Notes: generated by a model not told the origin, from the letters alone. A DNA stretch of 43,796 bases from an uncultured Clostridia bacterium (GCA_944391745.1 CALXUS010000017.1:1-43796), one strand, 5' to 3'. Numbered from the stretch's first letter, positions 30,962-39,993 are shown. A program made the numbers and translations.

Positions 30962-32038
30962 TTATTTTTCATCTTCACTATTATATTCATTGCTTGTTCC
31001 TTCAAGCTCTTTTATTGAAAGTTCAATTTTCTTTTCTTCCAAATTTACATCAATAATTTTAGCATTTACTTTTTGGCCAATTTTTAATTTTTCTTCAGGT
31101 TTAGAAATTCTTTCCTCACAAATTTGAGAAATATGTATTAAGCCTTCAATACCTTTTTCTAGTTCAGCAAATGCTCCATAAGGCATTAATTTTTTTATTT
31201 TGACTTTGACAATATCTCCAACTTTATAATTAGCTTTTGACCAAGGATCTACTCCTTTTCCTTCATAAACTAGTTGCATTCTTTTATTTTCTTTATCTAA
31301 TGCTTTTATTTTAACTTTGATTTCTTGACCTTGTTTAAGAATGTCATTAGGGTTTGCCCCTCTATCCCAAGTCATTTCAGAAATATGAAGAAGACCTTGA
31401 ATTCCATCTATATCGATAAAAGCTCCATAAGAACAAATGCTATTTACAATGCCTTTATATTCTTTGCCAACTTCTGCATTACTCCAAAATTCATCTTCTT
31501 TTTTCTTTTTCTCTTCATCTATAATTATTTTTGCTGACCCTATTATTTTATGTTCTTTTGGATTATATTCAATAATTTTAAATCTTACTGTATCCGTTTG
31601 GTTTGCTGAAAGTGAATGAGGAATAAATATTCTTATTCCTTTATAATCAACAATTAAACCTTTGTCATTTTTTTCAGATACTTTTTCTTCAAATATTTCA
31701 TTATTTTTTACTTTCTCTTCAAATTCTTTTCTTACATTATTCCTTTTAATTTTTTTGTAAGAAAGTAATACATTTCCTTGTCCATCATTAGACTTTAATA
31801 CATCTGCAGTTATTTTGTCACCTATTTTTATTTCATCAGCCGGATTTTCATTAGGATCATAGGAGTATTCACTTCTTGGAATTATTCCATCTGCTTTATA
31901 ATGTAAATCTAATATTATGTCGCCTTCTTTTGTTATTTGAATAACTTCACCATCCATTTGCTTACCTAATTTTTCTTCTTGGTATAATTTATCAAAATTG
32001 TTTAATAATTCTTCAAAAGAAACATTTTCTTCATTCAT
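30962..32038 (-). CDS. rpsA: S1 RNA-binding-domain protein (ribosomal protein S1-like)
   Basis: A 358-aa protein with four S1 (OB-fold) domains at about 25-95, 105-170, 190-260 and 275-345. The last two are the most canonical (YGAFIDIDGIQGLLHISEM and YGAFAELEKGIEGLIHISQI). It probably helps ribosomes bind mRNA, as Firmicute S1-like proteins do, and may affect RNA decay together with PNPase. ATG at 32050 touches the AAGGA ribosome site, so the next ATG (32038), 12 bases later, is the better start. It follows the Cmk-PlsC fusion gene by about 46 bases, matching the common clostridial order cmk-plsC-(ispH)-rpsA, but with no ispH. Confidence 0.88.
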   Translation of the reverse strand: MNEENVSFEELLNNFDKLYQEEKLGKQMDGEVIQITKEGDIILDLHYKADGIIPRSEYSYDPNENPADEIKIGDKITADVLKSNDGQGNVLLSYKKIKRNNVRKEFEEKVKNNEIFEEKVSEKNDKGLIVDYKGIRIFIPHSLSANQTDTVRFKIIEYNPKEHKIIGSAKIIIDEEKKKKEDEFWSNAEVGKEYKGIVNSICSYGAFIDIDGIQGLLHISEMTWDRGANPNDILKQGQEIKVKIKALDKENKRMQLVYEGKGVDPWSKANYKVGDIVKVKIKKLMPYGAFAELEKGIEGLIHISQICEERISKPEEKLKIGQKVNAKIIDVNLEEKKIELSIKELEGTSNEYNSEDEK

Positions 32039-32084
32039 TAATTTTACCATTCCTTTTTATTGTTTTTAGCTATTATATTATATA

Positions 32085-33377
32085 TTAAACTTTTTCCTTT
32101 GTCAACATAATTATATCATCCATTATTTTTTCACTAGCTTTATCAATCCAATCTGGATCATCTGTTTTTAAACTATGTACATCTATTGGTTTACCATAGT
32201 TGAAAGTAATCTTTGTAAATGGTTTAAAAGAACCTTGTATTCCTACTGGCACAATTTTAACTTTAGCTTTTTCTGCTAAAAATACTGCACCATTTTTTAC
32301 TTTCATATTTTTTTCTAGTCCTTTTCTTGTACCTTCTGGAAATATTCCTAAAATTTCTTTATTTTTTAGTGCTTTCAAGCACATTTTTACTGAATTTATA
32401 TCACCTGAATCTCTTTTTATTGGAATAATATCAAATAAATGTCCTAAATAAGATAAAGGCCAAAATCTATATAAATCAGCTTTAGCTATAAAACGTATTT
32501 TGGGTTTATTTAACAATATTATACCAGCAGCATCAAGATAATTTATGTGTTTTGAACAAATTATAAAACCTTCATCTTTTGGAAAATTCTCTACACCTAC
32601 TATTTTTGGTCTATATACAATTCTATATAATAATCCTAAAAATCCTTTTGTAAATGAATGTCTGAATCTTTTCCATGCATTATCTTTTGTCATTTTATAT
32701 GCATTTTCTATTTTTTCAACTAATTTCATTTTCTTTTTTATAATCTTAAACACTTTATTTTTGACTTGATTTATACTTAAATTAGTTGTATCTATATAGA
32801 TAGCATCTTCAGCCATTTTAAATGTTCCTACTTTACTATTTTTATCATTATTATCTCTAAATTCAATATTCTTTTTTATTTCATCAAGTGTTATGTCTAT
32901 TCCATTTTCTTGATTTTGCTTATATCTTCTTTGAGCTCTTTCTTCTACTGATGCGTCTAAAAATATTTTTACTTCAGCATTAGGAAAAACATTAGTTCCA
33001 ATATCTCTTCCATCTAATATAACATTTTTTCCTTCCGACATTCTTCTTTGTAATTCTACCATCATAGTTCTTACAATTGGAATATGTGAAATTTGTGATA
33101 CATTATTATTTACATCTTCTTCTCTTATTTTCTTTGAAACATCTTTTCCATCTAAAAATACACTTGTACCTTTAAGGTCTATTTTTATTTCTTTAAGTAT
33201 TTTTTCAATTTTTTCAGTGTCATTAGCATCTATTTTTTCATTTAAAAGCTTTAATGTAACACATCTATACATTGCTCCTGTATCAATATATTGAAAATTA
33301 AATTTCTCTGCTACTAATTTTGTGATAGTTCCTTTACCTGTACCAGAAGGTCCATCAACTGCAACTATAAATGACAT
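32085..33377 (-). CDS. cmk: Cytidylate kinase fused to 1-acylglycerol-3-phosphate acyltransferase (Cmk-PlsC)
   Basis: A 430-aa single reading frame. Residues 1-215 are CMP kinase: P-loop AVDGPSGTGKGT, YIDTGAMYR, DGRDIGTNVFP and RRYKQNQENG. It phosphorylates CMP and dCMP. Residues about 230-430 are a PlsC acyltransferase with the catalytic SKHINYLDA (HxxxxD), a hydrophobic patch, FPEGTRKG and VPVGIQGSF. It makes phosphatidic acid. A basic linker joins them. The two genes are neighbours in many clostridia. Here no stop or start separates them, so they appear genuinely fused. The spacer to the upstream P-loop/Asp23 gene is 25 bases, so co-transcription is likely. Confidence 0.93.
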   Translation of the reverse strand: MSFIVAVDGPSGTGKGTITKLVAEKFNFQYIDTGAMYRCVTLKLLNEKIDANDTEKIEKILKEIKIDLKGTSVFLDGKDVSKKIREEDVNNNVSQISHIPIVRTMMVELQRRMSEGKNVILDGRDIGTNVFPNAEVKIFLDASVEERAQRRYKQNQENGIDITLDEIKKNIEFRDNNDKNSKVGTFKMAEDAIYIDTTNLSINQVKNKVFKIIKKKMKLVEKIENAYKMTKDNAWKRFRHSFTKGFLGLLYRIVYRPKIVGVENFPKDEGFIICSKHINYLDAAGIILLNKPKIRFIAKADLYRFWPLSYLGHLFDIIPIKRDSGDINSVKMCLKALKNKEILGIFPEGTRKGLEKNMKVKNGAVFLAEKAKVKIVPVGIQGSFKPFTKITFNYGKPIDVHSLKTDDPDWIDKASEKIMDDIIMLTKEKV

Positions 33378-33402
33378 TTTTTTATTCCTTTCTTTATTAA
33401 AA

Positions 33403-34245
33403 CTAATTATTTATCAAATTAGGTAATGTTAATTTTTTAGCAATAACTTTCATTTCTACAACATTCATTGTTGTTTGTCTTTCTATTTCTCTAATGCATT
33501 TGTCTTTAAATTTTTTTAATTCACTTACTAAATTAAATCCATATTTAACTTCTAATTCAACATAAATTGAAGGTCCATTTTCTGTTTTTGTAACTCTAAC
33601 TCTTATAACATTGGTTATAGACTCAATTTTTGATGCTATATATTCAATTATTTGTCTAAAAACTGTATCAGAAATTGTATAGTTACCCATATAGCTAAAT
33701 GTTGGTCTAATTATTGACTTTTCAGATATATATGGTTTTTCTCCACTACCTTTTGATTTAAAAATTTGTAAAGGGTCTAATAAAAAGCCTGAAAAATCCT
33801 TTTTTATTTCAAATGTAGGTACAGGAATAACATGTTTTCCTTCTGTAGTTCTTATTCTCCTAGCGTTATTTATTTCCTCTTCTGTAGCAACATCTGTTAT
33901 ATATATCGTTTTTTCAATTGGTGGTAACTCTAAGTTTTTGGCAATTTCTTGGACCATTTTATCTGAAGTTCCAAGTATTAAAACAGATTTTGGCTTTATT
34001 TTATTGAATGCTTTTACCATTTCTTTACGTTGCTCTTCGTTTTTAAATAAAGCTCTTCTAACAGTCTCAATTTTCGTTGGAGCTTTTTTAGCTGAACTTC
34101 CTGCAACAATGTCATTATTTTTTACTAAGATACCATCATCAATAATGTATTTAATATCATATTCGCCTGCAACCATTTGAGCTCTATAGCTTTTCCCGGT
34201 TCCAGATGGTCCGACAAAAGCATATACTTTTATGTCTTTTTTCAT
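33403..34245 (-). CDS. P-loop ATPase fused to an Asp23/Gls24-like domain
   Basis: A 280-aa protein. The N-terminal half has a Walker A GPSGTGKS (12-19), then IIDDGILV and an SVLILGTSDKMV strand, resembling small nucleotide-kinase-like P-loop proteins. The C-terminal part (about 175-270, from IRPTFSYMGNYTISDTVF to VVEMKVIAKKL) resembles the Asp23/Gls24 (DUF322) fold, with VRVTKTENGPSIYVELEVKYG. Asp23-family proteins act at the membrane or in envelope stress and fatty-acid metabolism. What the ATPase does here is unknown. The gene lies between a membrane glycosyltransferase and Cmk-PlsC with 3- and 25-base gaps, fitting a role in lipid or envelope synthesis by context only. Confidence 0.75.
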   Translation of the reverse strand: MKKDIKVYAFVGPSGTGKSYRAQMVAGEYDIKYIIDDGILVKNNDIVAGSSAKKAPTKIETVRRALFKNEEQRKEMVKAFNKIKPKSVLILGTSDKMVQEIAKNLELPPIEKTIYITDVATEEEINNARRIRTTEGKHVIPVPTFEIKKDFSGFLLDPLQIFKSKGSGEKPYISEKSIIRPTFSYMGNYTISDTVFRQIIEYIASKIESITNVIRVRVTKTENGPSIYVELEVKYGFNLVSELKKFKDKCIREIERQTTMNVVEMKVIAKKLTLPNLINN

Positions 34246-34248
34246 AGA

Positions 34249-35790
34249 CTAATTCCTTTCTATTAAAGTTATTGCGTATCTATAATTTTTATATTTAACA
34301 CTAAACTGTTCTTGATTCAATATGTCTATTCTTTCTTGCCCTAGTTCTTGAATGACTTCATCTGCAAAATTATAGTTATCTGAACTAATTATCCAAATTC
34401 TACCGGTAAAATTTTGTAGTTCATTTAAATCTTTTACTGTTGTACCAAAAGCCTTATAAGCTTCACTAACATTCCAATTTGCTTTATCATAAAAATATAA
34501 TTTATTATTTGGAAATTCACTACCAATTATAAAACCACTTAAATCATTGTTGACAATTATGATATCTTCACTATTTATTAATGAGCTAACATATTGTTTA
34601 GGTTGTGCATTAGTTGAATCATAATTAATGTTTATTAAGTTTATATTTGTCATACATGACGAAATGACTATAATTAGAAATATTATAAAAGTTCTAATAT
34701 TATTTTTATCCATTGACATTAAGTAGGCCAAAGCAAATAAAAATAATCCGGTGATAATTAGAAAATATCGTGCATATAAAATTGGTGTTACAATTAGTGA
34801 TATAATTCCTACAAAGGCTATTACTATAATATAAATGCATAATGCTAGCTTAGCGGGTTTACATTTTTTCCAATTTTTTATTAATAAAAATATCAAATAT
34901 AAAAGTATTATTGCACTAAATACATAAGAATAATTTCTAATCAAATATACTGAATCTAGATTACCAGTAAATTGAAATTCAAAAATTTGTAATATATTTG
35001 GCTTACCAATCCAGAATCCCCCTGAACTGCTTTTTAGTGTTAAAGCAATTAGTGTACCTAGCCATGGAATATATAATATTATTTGTACAATAGCTGATAT
35101 AATACTTCTTTTTAGATTTCCACTATATTTTATGTATTTTATTTCGTAATTTCTTTGTTTAATATTCATTACAAGGAAATAAATAAATAAAGCTAAGTTT
35201 ATAACCAAAGCTGTTGCTAAAGCATAATAATGTGTATAAGCTGAGGCTAAACTGAATATTGAAAATATAATCCAGTTTTTATTACTTACTCCACTTTTAT
35301 ATATTCTATATCCATAAATTGACATAATAGTTACTAAAAGCATTGAAAAAGTATACATTCTAATTTCACCGCTATATACCAACACTACTGGCATAAACAA
35401 GACTAAGAATGAAAATATTATTCCTACTTTATCTCCAAAGTCTTTTCTTATATGAGTATATCCGATTATACTAAGTATTATTATTGATATAACTGATAGA
35501 AGCCTGAAACTTAATATGCTATTATTTGTAAATAAACCAATTATATGTAAAATAAAGTAATATAAAACAGGATGTACATCATTGCTTCCTATATTCCATA
35601 TATCTTGAAATGAAAATTTTGAAATTGCTACTGAATAACTTTCATCGAACCATAAATTTGTGTGAAAGTTTGGTAGTAATATATATAACGCTCCTAGAAC
35701 TATTATTGCTATATGTACATATTTTAAAATATTTATTCTTTTTGTTGTTATCATTGCTTTACTATTTTCATTCCTTTTAGTGGTATTCAT
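34249..35790 (-). CDS. GT-C membrane glycosyltransferase (family 39, PMT/ArnT-like)
   Basis: A 513-aa protein with about 11 to 12 membrane helices and a C-terminal soluble part (about 400-513). The first extracytoplasmic loop carries WFDES, the catalytic acidic motif of family 39 transferases, followed by NDVHPVLYY. It should transfer a sugar from a polyprenyl-phosphate donor to a lipid, protein or glycan on the outer face of the membrane. The exact acceptor is unknown. ATG at 35799 touches the AGGAAGG site, so ATG at 35790 is the preferred start. The upstream glycosyltransferase (35852-37111) may make or extend the donor. The spacing indicates one operon. Confidence 0.85.
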   Translation of the reverse strand: MNTTKRNENSKAMITTKRINILKYVHIAIIVLGALYILLPNFHTNLWFDESYSVAISKFSFQDIWNIGSNDVHPVLYYFILHIIGLFTNNSILSFRLLSVISIIILSIIGYTHIRKDFGDKVGIIFSFLVLFMPVVLVYSGEIRMYTFSMLLVTIMSIYGYRIYKSGVSNKNWIIFSIFSLASAYTHYYALATALVINLALFIYFLVMNIKQRNYEIKYIKYSGNLKRSIISAIVQIILYIPWLGTLIALTLKSSSGGFWIGKPNILQIFEFQFTGNLDSVYLIRNYSYVFSAIILLYLIFLLIKNWKKCKPAKLALCIYIIVIAFVGIISLIVTPILYARYFLIITGLFLFALAYLMSMDKNNIRTFIIFLIIVISSCMTNINLININYDSTNAQPKQYVSSLINSEDIIIVNNDLSGFIIGSEFPNNKLYFYDKANWNVSEAYKAFGTTVKDLNELQNFTGRIWIISSDNYNFADEVIQELGQERIDILNQEQFSVKYKNYRYAITLIERN

Positions 35791-35851
35791 TTTAAACATC
35801 CTTCCTACTTTTTATGTTCAATATCTTTGTAAATAAGTAGTAAATAACCCA

Positions 35852-37111
35852 TTAATTTTGATTAATTTTTTTGTCTTCGACATCATTAATTTTAACATTT
35901 CTAACGTGCTCAATTTTTTCCCATGTAGTATCTCTCTTAAATAGACATTTAAAATTAATAAGGAGCCATGACCCTAAGAAAATTGGATACATTATTAATC
36001 CTTTCCACATTTTCTTAATTGGTTTTTTATCTATAAACATTATAACAATAGCTACAATTATTGGTAAGAAAAATGTTGGAACTATATATCTAACTAGATT
36101 AAGGATAAAGTCAGGTGTAGACATCCCATTAAATAAATAACTTACAGCATTAAGAACTAATAAAAGTATTGTTATTACAAACATAGGAATACTACCTAAC
36201 ATATATAATAGTCCATCAAAATTCATTAACGTTTTGCTTTTTGTTGCTGCTTTTGCTAAAGGTTTTGTATATTCATGTAAACATTGAATATGACCTATTG
36301 TCCATCTAGATCTTTGAGACCAAGATGGTTTAAATTTTACTGGTTGTTCATCATATACTTTTGCATCAGTTGCCCATCCTAATTTTTTACCTTGAATAAT
36401 TCTTTTTAATGAGAATTCTATATCTTCAGTTAATGTATTAGTGTTCCAGCCAGTTGGTCTAATAGCATCAAATTTTACCATAAATCCAGTACCATTAATT
36501 AATGGCGATAAACCAGCATTATATCTTGCTAAATGATAAAATCTATTCATTGTCCAGTAAAAAATTGCATAGCCAGATGAAATCCAGCTGTCCGTTGGAT
36601 TTTTAATATCTCTATATCCTTGAACTACTTCTTCACCTTGGCATAAATGTTTATTCATTGCTGAAATAAAATTTTTATCTACAATATTATCTGCATCAAA
36701 AACACAAAAGGCATCATAATCCATTTTAGGATCAGCTAAAAGTGTATTTAAAAATAATCTTAAAGCATCACCTTTCGTCTTTTTAGCTGGATCTTCTTCA
36801 TGCCTTTCAAATATTTTTACTTTATAACTTTCTGCTACTTCTTTTGTTTTATCAGTACAATTATCAACTATGACACATATATCAAGTTTATTTTTTGGGT
36901 AATTTTGATTTTTTAAGCTCTCTATTAAATTACCAACAACTGCTTCTTCATTATGAGCAGGGATAATTGCTAGAAATTTATGATTTTTATTAACTAATAA
37001 AGGTTTATCCTTTAATGTTATAAATGAGCATATACTTACAACAAGTTGATAAATCCAATAAATAGTAATAATCCATATCAATGCTTGTTGGATAAAATAT
37101 AATATTTGCAT
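35852..37111 (-). CDS. Membrane-bound family 2 glycosyltransferase
   Basis: A 419-aa GT-A enzyme. An N-terminal helix (about 4-30) precedes the catalytic domain: IIPAHNEEAVVG, VIVDNCTDKT, the DXD-type VFDADN, LTEDIEF and QRSRW (the QxxRW of processive synthases). Three to four C-terminal helices (about 300-400) follow. This layout resembles hyaluronan-, cellulose- or poly-GlcNAc-type synthases, though it is shorter, so a lipid-linked monosaccharide or a short polymer is also possible. The sugar is unknown. AGGAGG precedes the ATG. The promoter is at 37184-37212. It begins the probable run GT2, GT39, P-loop/Asp23, cmk-plsC, rpsA. Confidence 0.87.
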   Translation of the reverse strand: MQILYFIQQALIWIITIYWIYQLVVSICSFITLKDKPLLVNKNHKFLAIIPAHNEEAVVGNLIESLKNQNYPKNKLDICVIVDNCTDKTKEVAESYKVKIFERHEEDPAKKTKGDALRLFLNTLLADPKMDYDAFCVFDADNIVDKNFISAMNKHLCQGEEVVQGYRDIKNPTDSWISSGYAIFYWTMNRFYHLARYNAGLSPLINGTGFMVKFDAIRPTGWNTNTLTEDIEFSLKRIIQGKKLGWATDAKVYDEQPVKFKPSWSQRSRWTIGHIQCLHEYTKPLAKAATKSKTLMNFDGLLYMLGSIPMFVITILLLVLNAVSYLFNGMSTPDFILNLVRYIVPTFFLPIIVAIVIMFIDKKPIKKMWKGLIMYPIFLGSWLLINFKCLFKRDTTWEKIEHVRNVKINDVEDKKINQN

Positions 37112-37183
37112 CTATTGCTTCCTCCTGTTTTTTTACTTTTGCAATATATGTTGTTTTGTATAATTTACAAAATCTCTTTTTAT

Positions 37184-37212
37184 ATTATACTACATAAACT
37201 TTTCATTTACAA
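37184..37212 (-). promoter_or_regulatory. Promoter of the glycosyltransferase operon
   Basis: On the minus strand TTGTAA (37212-37207), a 17-bp spacer and TATAAT (37189-37184), about 75 bases before the GT2 start codon and directly after the pnp terminator. Confidence 0.6.
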
Positions 37213-37228
37213 CAAGTTATTAAAATAA

Positions 37229-37264
37229 AAAACTCAAATTACTATAAAAGTAATTTGAGTTTTT
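37229..37264 (-). terminator. Terminator of pnp
   Basis: A perfect 14-bp stem (37229-37242 with 37250-37264) around a 7-base loop, starting 2 bases after the pnp stop codon and followed by a T-rich tract on the minus strand. Confidence 0.85.
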
Positions 37265-37266
37265 TA

Positions 37267-39378
37267 TTAGTTTTCATGATGCTCTAAATCTTTCATGTTT
37301 AAAGCTATTTTGCCTTGATTATCTATCTCGGTAACTTTAACTTTAATTTCATCGCCAATATTTAAAACATCTTCAACTTTATTTATACGTTTGCTAGATA
37401 TTTTAGAAATGTGCAATAATCCTTCTTTACCTCCGCCTAAATCGACAAAAGCTCCGAATGATGCTATTCTTGTAACAACACCATCATAAACTTCTCCTAC
37501 TTTTAATTCTCTTGTTATTAATTGAACCATTTTTAGGGCTTTATTGGCGTTTTCAGTATCATTAGAATATATGCAAACATGACCATTTTCTTCAATATCA
37601 ATTTTAACACCTGTTTCATCTATTATTTTATTTATTGTCTTTCCACCACTTCCAATTACATCTTTGATTTTTTCAACTGGAATAGTAGTAGAAACAATTT
37701 TTGGTGCATATTTTGATAATTCTTTTCTTGGTTCTGGAATTGCTTTTAATATTATTTCGTCTATGATATAATCTCTTGCAATTTTAGTTCTCTCAAATGC
37801 TTTTTCAATTATATCATAAGTTAATCCATCAATTTTTATATCAACCTGAATAGCTGTAATACCATCCTTGGTTCCACCAACTTTGAAGTCCATATCTCCG
37901 AAGAAGTCTTCGATATCTTGAATATCTGTAAGTACAATATAGTTATCTGGATTTTCTGGATCAGTTATTAATCCTGATGAAATTCCTGCTACTGGCTTTT
38001 TAATTGGAACACCTGCGTCCATAAGCGCTAAAGTACTTCCGCAAATACTTGCTTGTGAAGTTGAACCATTTGATTCTAGAACTTCTGATACAACTCTTAT
38101 TGTATAAGGGAATTCATCTGCACTTGGTATTACTGGAACTAATGCTTTTTCTGCTAAGGCTCCATGTCCTATTTCTCTTCTACCTGGTCCTTTTGATGGT
38201 TTTGCTTCACCAACACTATATCCTGGGAAATTGTATTGGTGCATATATCTTTTACTTGTTTCAGTGTCAAGTCCATCAAGTATTTGTTCATCTTCCTTTG
38301 TTCCAAGTGTAACTACTGATAATACTTGAGTTTGTCCTCTTGAGAAAAGCGCACTACCGTGTGTTCTTGGAAGAAGTCCTACTTCTGCATGAAGTGGTCT
38401 TATTTCATCTATTTTTCTTCCATCAGGTCTTTTATTTTCTTTTAATATCATTTTTCTAACACAAGCTTTTTCTAAGTCATGAACTGATGTTGCAATATCA
38501 AAAGCGTGCTCTTCTTCGGCATCTTCTCCATACATTTCTATTGCTAAATTTTTAATTTCTTCTGCAATTTTATCAACATTGTCATTTCTTATTTCTTTAT
38601 CTTGCTCTTGTACGCCTTCATACATAGCTTGTTCAAATTTTTCACAAACAGCTTTATAGAATTCAGGTGTAACAGAAAATGATTGATATTCAAATTTTGG
38701 TTTGCCTATTTCATCTTTAATATTTTTTATAAATTGGCAAAGTTTTTTAATTTCCACGTGAGCTTTTTTAATTGCTTCTAGCATAATGTCATTTGGTATT
38801 TCATCTGCCCCTGCTTCAATCATTGTTATTTTTTCTTCTGTACCAGCAACAGTTAATCTTAATCTATTGTTTTTTCTTTGCTCTTCTGTTGGATTTATAA
38901 TTATTTCATTATTTACGTATCCAACTTGAACTGCAGCTGTTGGACCTCCCCATGGAATATCTGATATTGAAAGAGCTGCTGATGTACCAATATTTGCACA
39001 TACCTCAGGGCTGCAATCTTGGTCCATTGAAAGTACTGTATTAACTACACATACGTCATTTCTAAAATCGTGTGGAAATAATGGCCTAATTGGTCTATCA
39101 ATTGCTCTAGATATTAATATTGCTTTATCTGCTGGTTTTCCTTCTCTTCTATTAAAACTTCCTGGAATTCTTCCTACAGCATAAAGTTTCTCTTCATAAT
39201 CTACAGATAATGGAAAAAAGTCTACTCCATCTCTTGGTTCTTTTGAAGCTGTAACATTAGTCATTACAACAGTGTCTCCATATCTAACTGTAACACTGCC
39301 ATTTGCTTGATTAGCAAATTTGCCTGTTTCAATCGTTAGCTTTCTTCCTGCTAACTCTGTTTCATAAATTTTAAACAT
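37267..39378 (-). CDS. pnp: Polyribonucleotide nucleotidyltransferase (PNPase)
   Basis: A 703-aa phosphorolytic 3'-5' exoribonuclease of RNA decay. Two RNase PH domains flank an alpha-helical linker (first about 1-215, second about 305-540 with the catalytic SSGLITD and KVGGTKDGITA.Q.DIK blocks). A KH domain with VIGSGGKTINKII (about 555-610) and an S1 domain with GVVTRIASFGAFVDLGGG.EGLLHIS (about 620-690) follow. The length is normal. AGGAGG lies upstream of the ATG. It follows rpsO as in most Firmicutes, but a terminator separates them and its own leader can form a long duplex (39434-39513), so expression is probably post-transcriptionally controlled. Confidence 0.98.
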   Translation of the reverse strand: MFKIYETELAGRKLTIETGKFANQANGSVTVRYGDTVVMTNVTASKEPRDGVDFFPLSVDYEEKLYAVGRIPGSFNRREGKPADKAILISRAIDRPIRPLFPHDFRNDVCVVNTVLSMDQDCSPEVCANIGTSAALSISDIPWGGPTAAVQVGYVNNEIIINPTEEQRKNNRLRLTVAGTEEKITMIEAGADEIPNDIMLEAIKKAHVEIKKLCQFIKNIKDEIGKPKFEYQSFSVTPEFYKAVCEKFEQAMYEGVQEQDKEIRNDNVDKIAEEIKNLAIEMYGEDAEEEHAFDIATSVHDLEKACVRKMILKENKRPDGRKIDEIRPLHAEVGLLPRTHGSALFSRGQTQVLSVVTLGTKEDEQILDGLDTETSKRYMHQYNFPGYSVGEAKPSKGPGRREIGHGALAEKALVPVIPSADEFPYTIRVVSEVLESNGSTSQASICGSTLALMDAGVPIKKPVAGISSGLITDPENPDNYIVLTDIQDIEDFFGDMDFKVGGTKDGITAIQVDIKIDGLTYDIIEKAFERTKIARDYIIDEIILKAIPEPRKELSKYAPKIVSTTIPVEKIKDVIGSGGKTINKIIDETGVKIDIEENGHVCIYSNDTENANKALKMVQLITRELKVGEVYDGVVTRIASFGAFVDLGGGKEGLLHISKISSKRINKVEDVLNIGDEIKVKVTEIDNQGKIALNMKDLEHHEN

Positions 39379-39433
39379 ATTACCTCCTAAAATTTAAACA
39401 ATATACATACGCAAAGTATGTATTGGTGCTTAG

Positions 39434-39513
39434 GATAATCGATTTAGTTGTAACCTCTATGTTATACTATATGTAATAGTACATCATACAAGCTACTATC
39501 TAAATCAATTATC
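39434..39513 (-). promoter_or_regulatory. Long-range stem in the pnp leader
   Basis: On the minus strand GATAATTGATTTAG (39513-39500) pairs with CTAAATCGATTATC (39447-39434) over 14 bp including one G-U pair, enclosing about 52 bases that fold further (ATAGTA/TACTAT, ATGTA/TACAT). A second hairpin (ATACATAC/GTATGTAT, 39402-39422) lies close to the ribosome site. In enterobacteria pnp mRNA is autoregulated through an RNase III-cleaved leader duplex, and this structure could play the same part here. Confidence 0.55.
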
Positions 39514-39550
39514 TTATTTTGTGTTCAAAAATATAGTTATAAGCGTTAAT

Positions 39551-39589
39551 AAGCAGGCGCTAGCACAATTAATAGCAAAACGCCTGCTC
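39551..39589 (-). terminator. Terminator of rpsO
   Basis: GAGCAGGCG (39589-39581, minus strand) pairs with CGCCTGCTT (39559-39551), followed by TATT. The loop is long (21 bases), so termination may be partial and some transcripts may continue into pnp. Confidence 0.65.
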
Positions 39590-39596
39590 TTAAATA

Positions 39597-39860
39597 TTAT
39601 TTTCTTAGTCCAAGTTTTGATACGATGTCTCTATATCTTTGAACATCTTTTTTTGCTAAGTAGTTAAGTAAATTTCTTCTACTTCCTACCATCTTTAAAA
39701 GTCCTCTTCTTGAATGATTATCTTTTTGATGAACTTTTAAATGTTCTGTTAAATCATTAATTCTTTCTGTTAAAAGAGCAATTTGAACTTCTGGAGAACC
39801 AGTATCTTTTTCATCTCTTCTATAAGTCTTAATAATCTCTTCTTTTCTTTCCTTTGTCAT
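39597..39860 (-). CDS. rpsO: 30S ribosomal protein S15
   Basis: An 87-aa primary 16S rRNA-binding protein. Typical features are [61 protein letters not shown] and the closing SKLGLRK. The length is standard. AGGAGG lies upstream of the ATG. The promoter (39939-39967) and an imperfect leader hairpin (39883-39929) precede it. S15 represses its own mRNA in many bacteria by binding a leader structure. Confidence 0.98.
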   Translation of the reverse strand: MTKERKEEIIKTYRRDEKDTGSPEVQIALLTERINDLTEHLKVHQKDNHSRRGLLKMVGSRRNLLNYLAKKDVQRYRDIVSKLGLRK

Positions 39861-39882
39861 AATTACACCTCCTGTTTTTTTT

Positions 39883-39929
39883 GCTTAAACTGAGCTAAAG
39901 TGGTGTGTTTTCCTTAAGCTAAGTTAAAG
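39883..39929 (-). promoter_or_regulatory. Candidate S15 autoregulatory leader hairpin
   Basis: On the minus strand 39929-39913 and 39900-39884 are complementary over 17 positions with three mismatches (core AACTTAGCT against AGCTCAGTT), with a short loop containing ACACACC. It ends about 22 bases before the rpsO ATG. This position fits a translational operator for S15, but the binding motif is not proved. Confidence 0.45.
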
Positions 39930-39938
39930 TCCTTTATT

Positions 39939-39967
39939 ATAATATCATACTTTTAATTAAATTTCAA
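39939..39967 (-). promoter_or_regulatory. Promoter of rpsO
   Basis: On the minus strand TTGAAA (39967-39962), a 17-bp spacer and TATTAT (39944-39939). A shifted TATAAT at 39936-39941 is an alternative -10 with a longer spacer. Confidence 0.55.
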
Positions 39968-39993
39968 GATTTTTTAAGTATTTTAATACTTTA

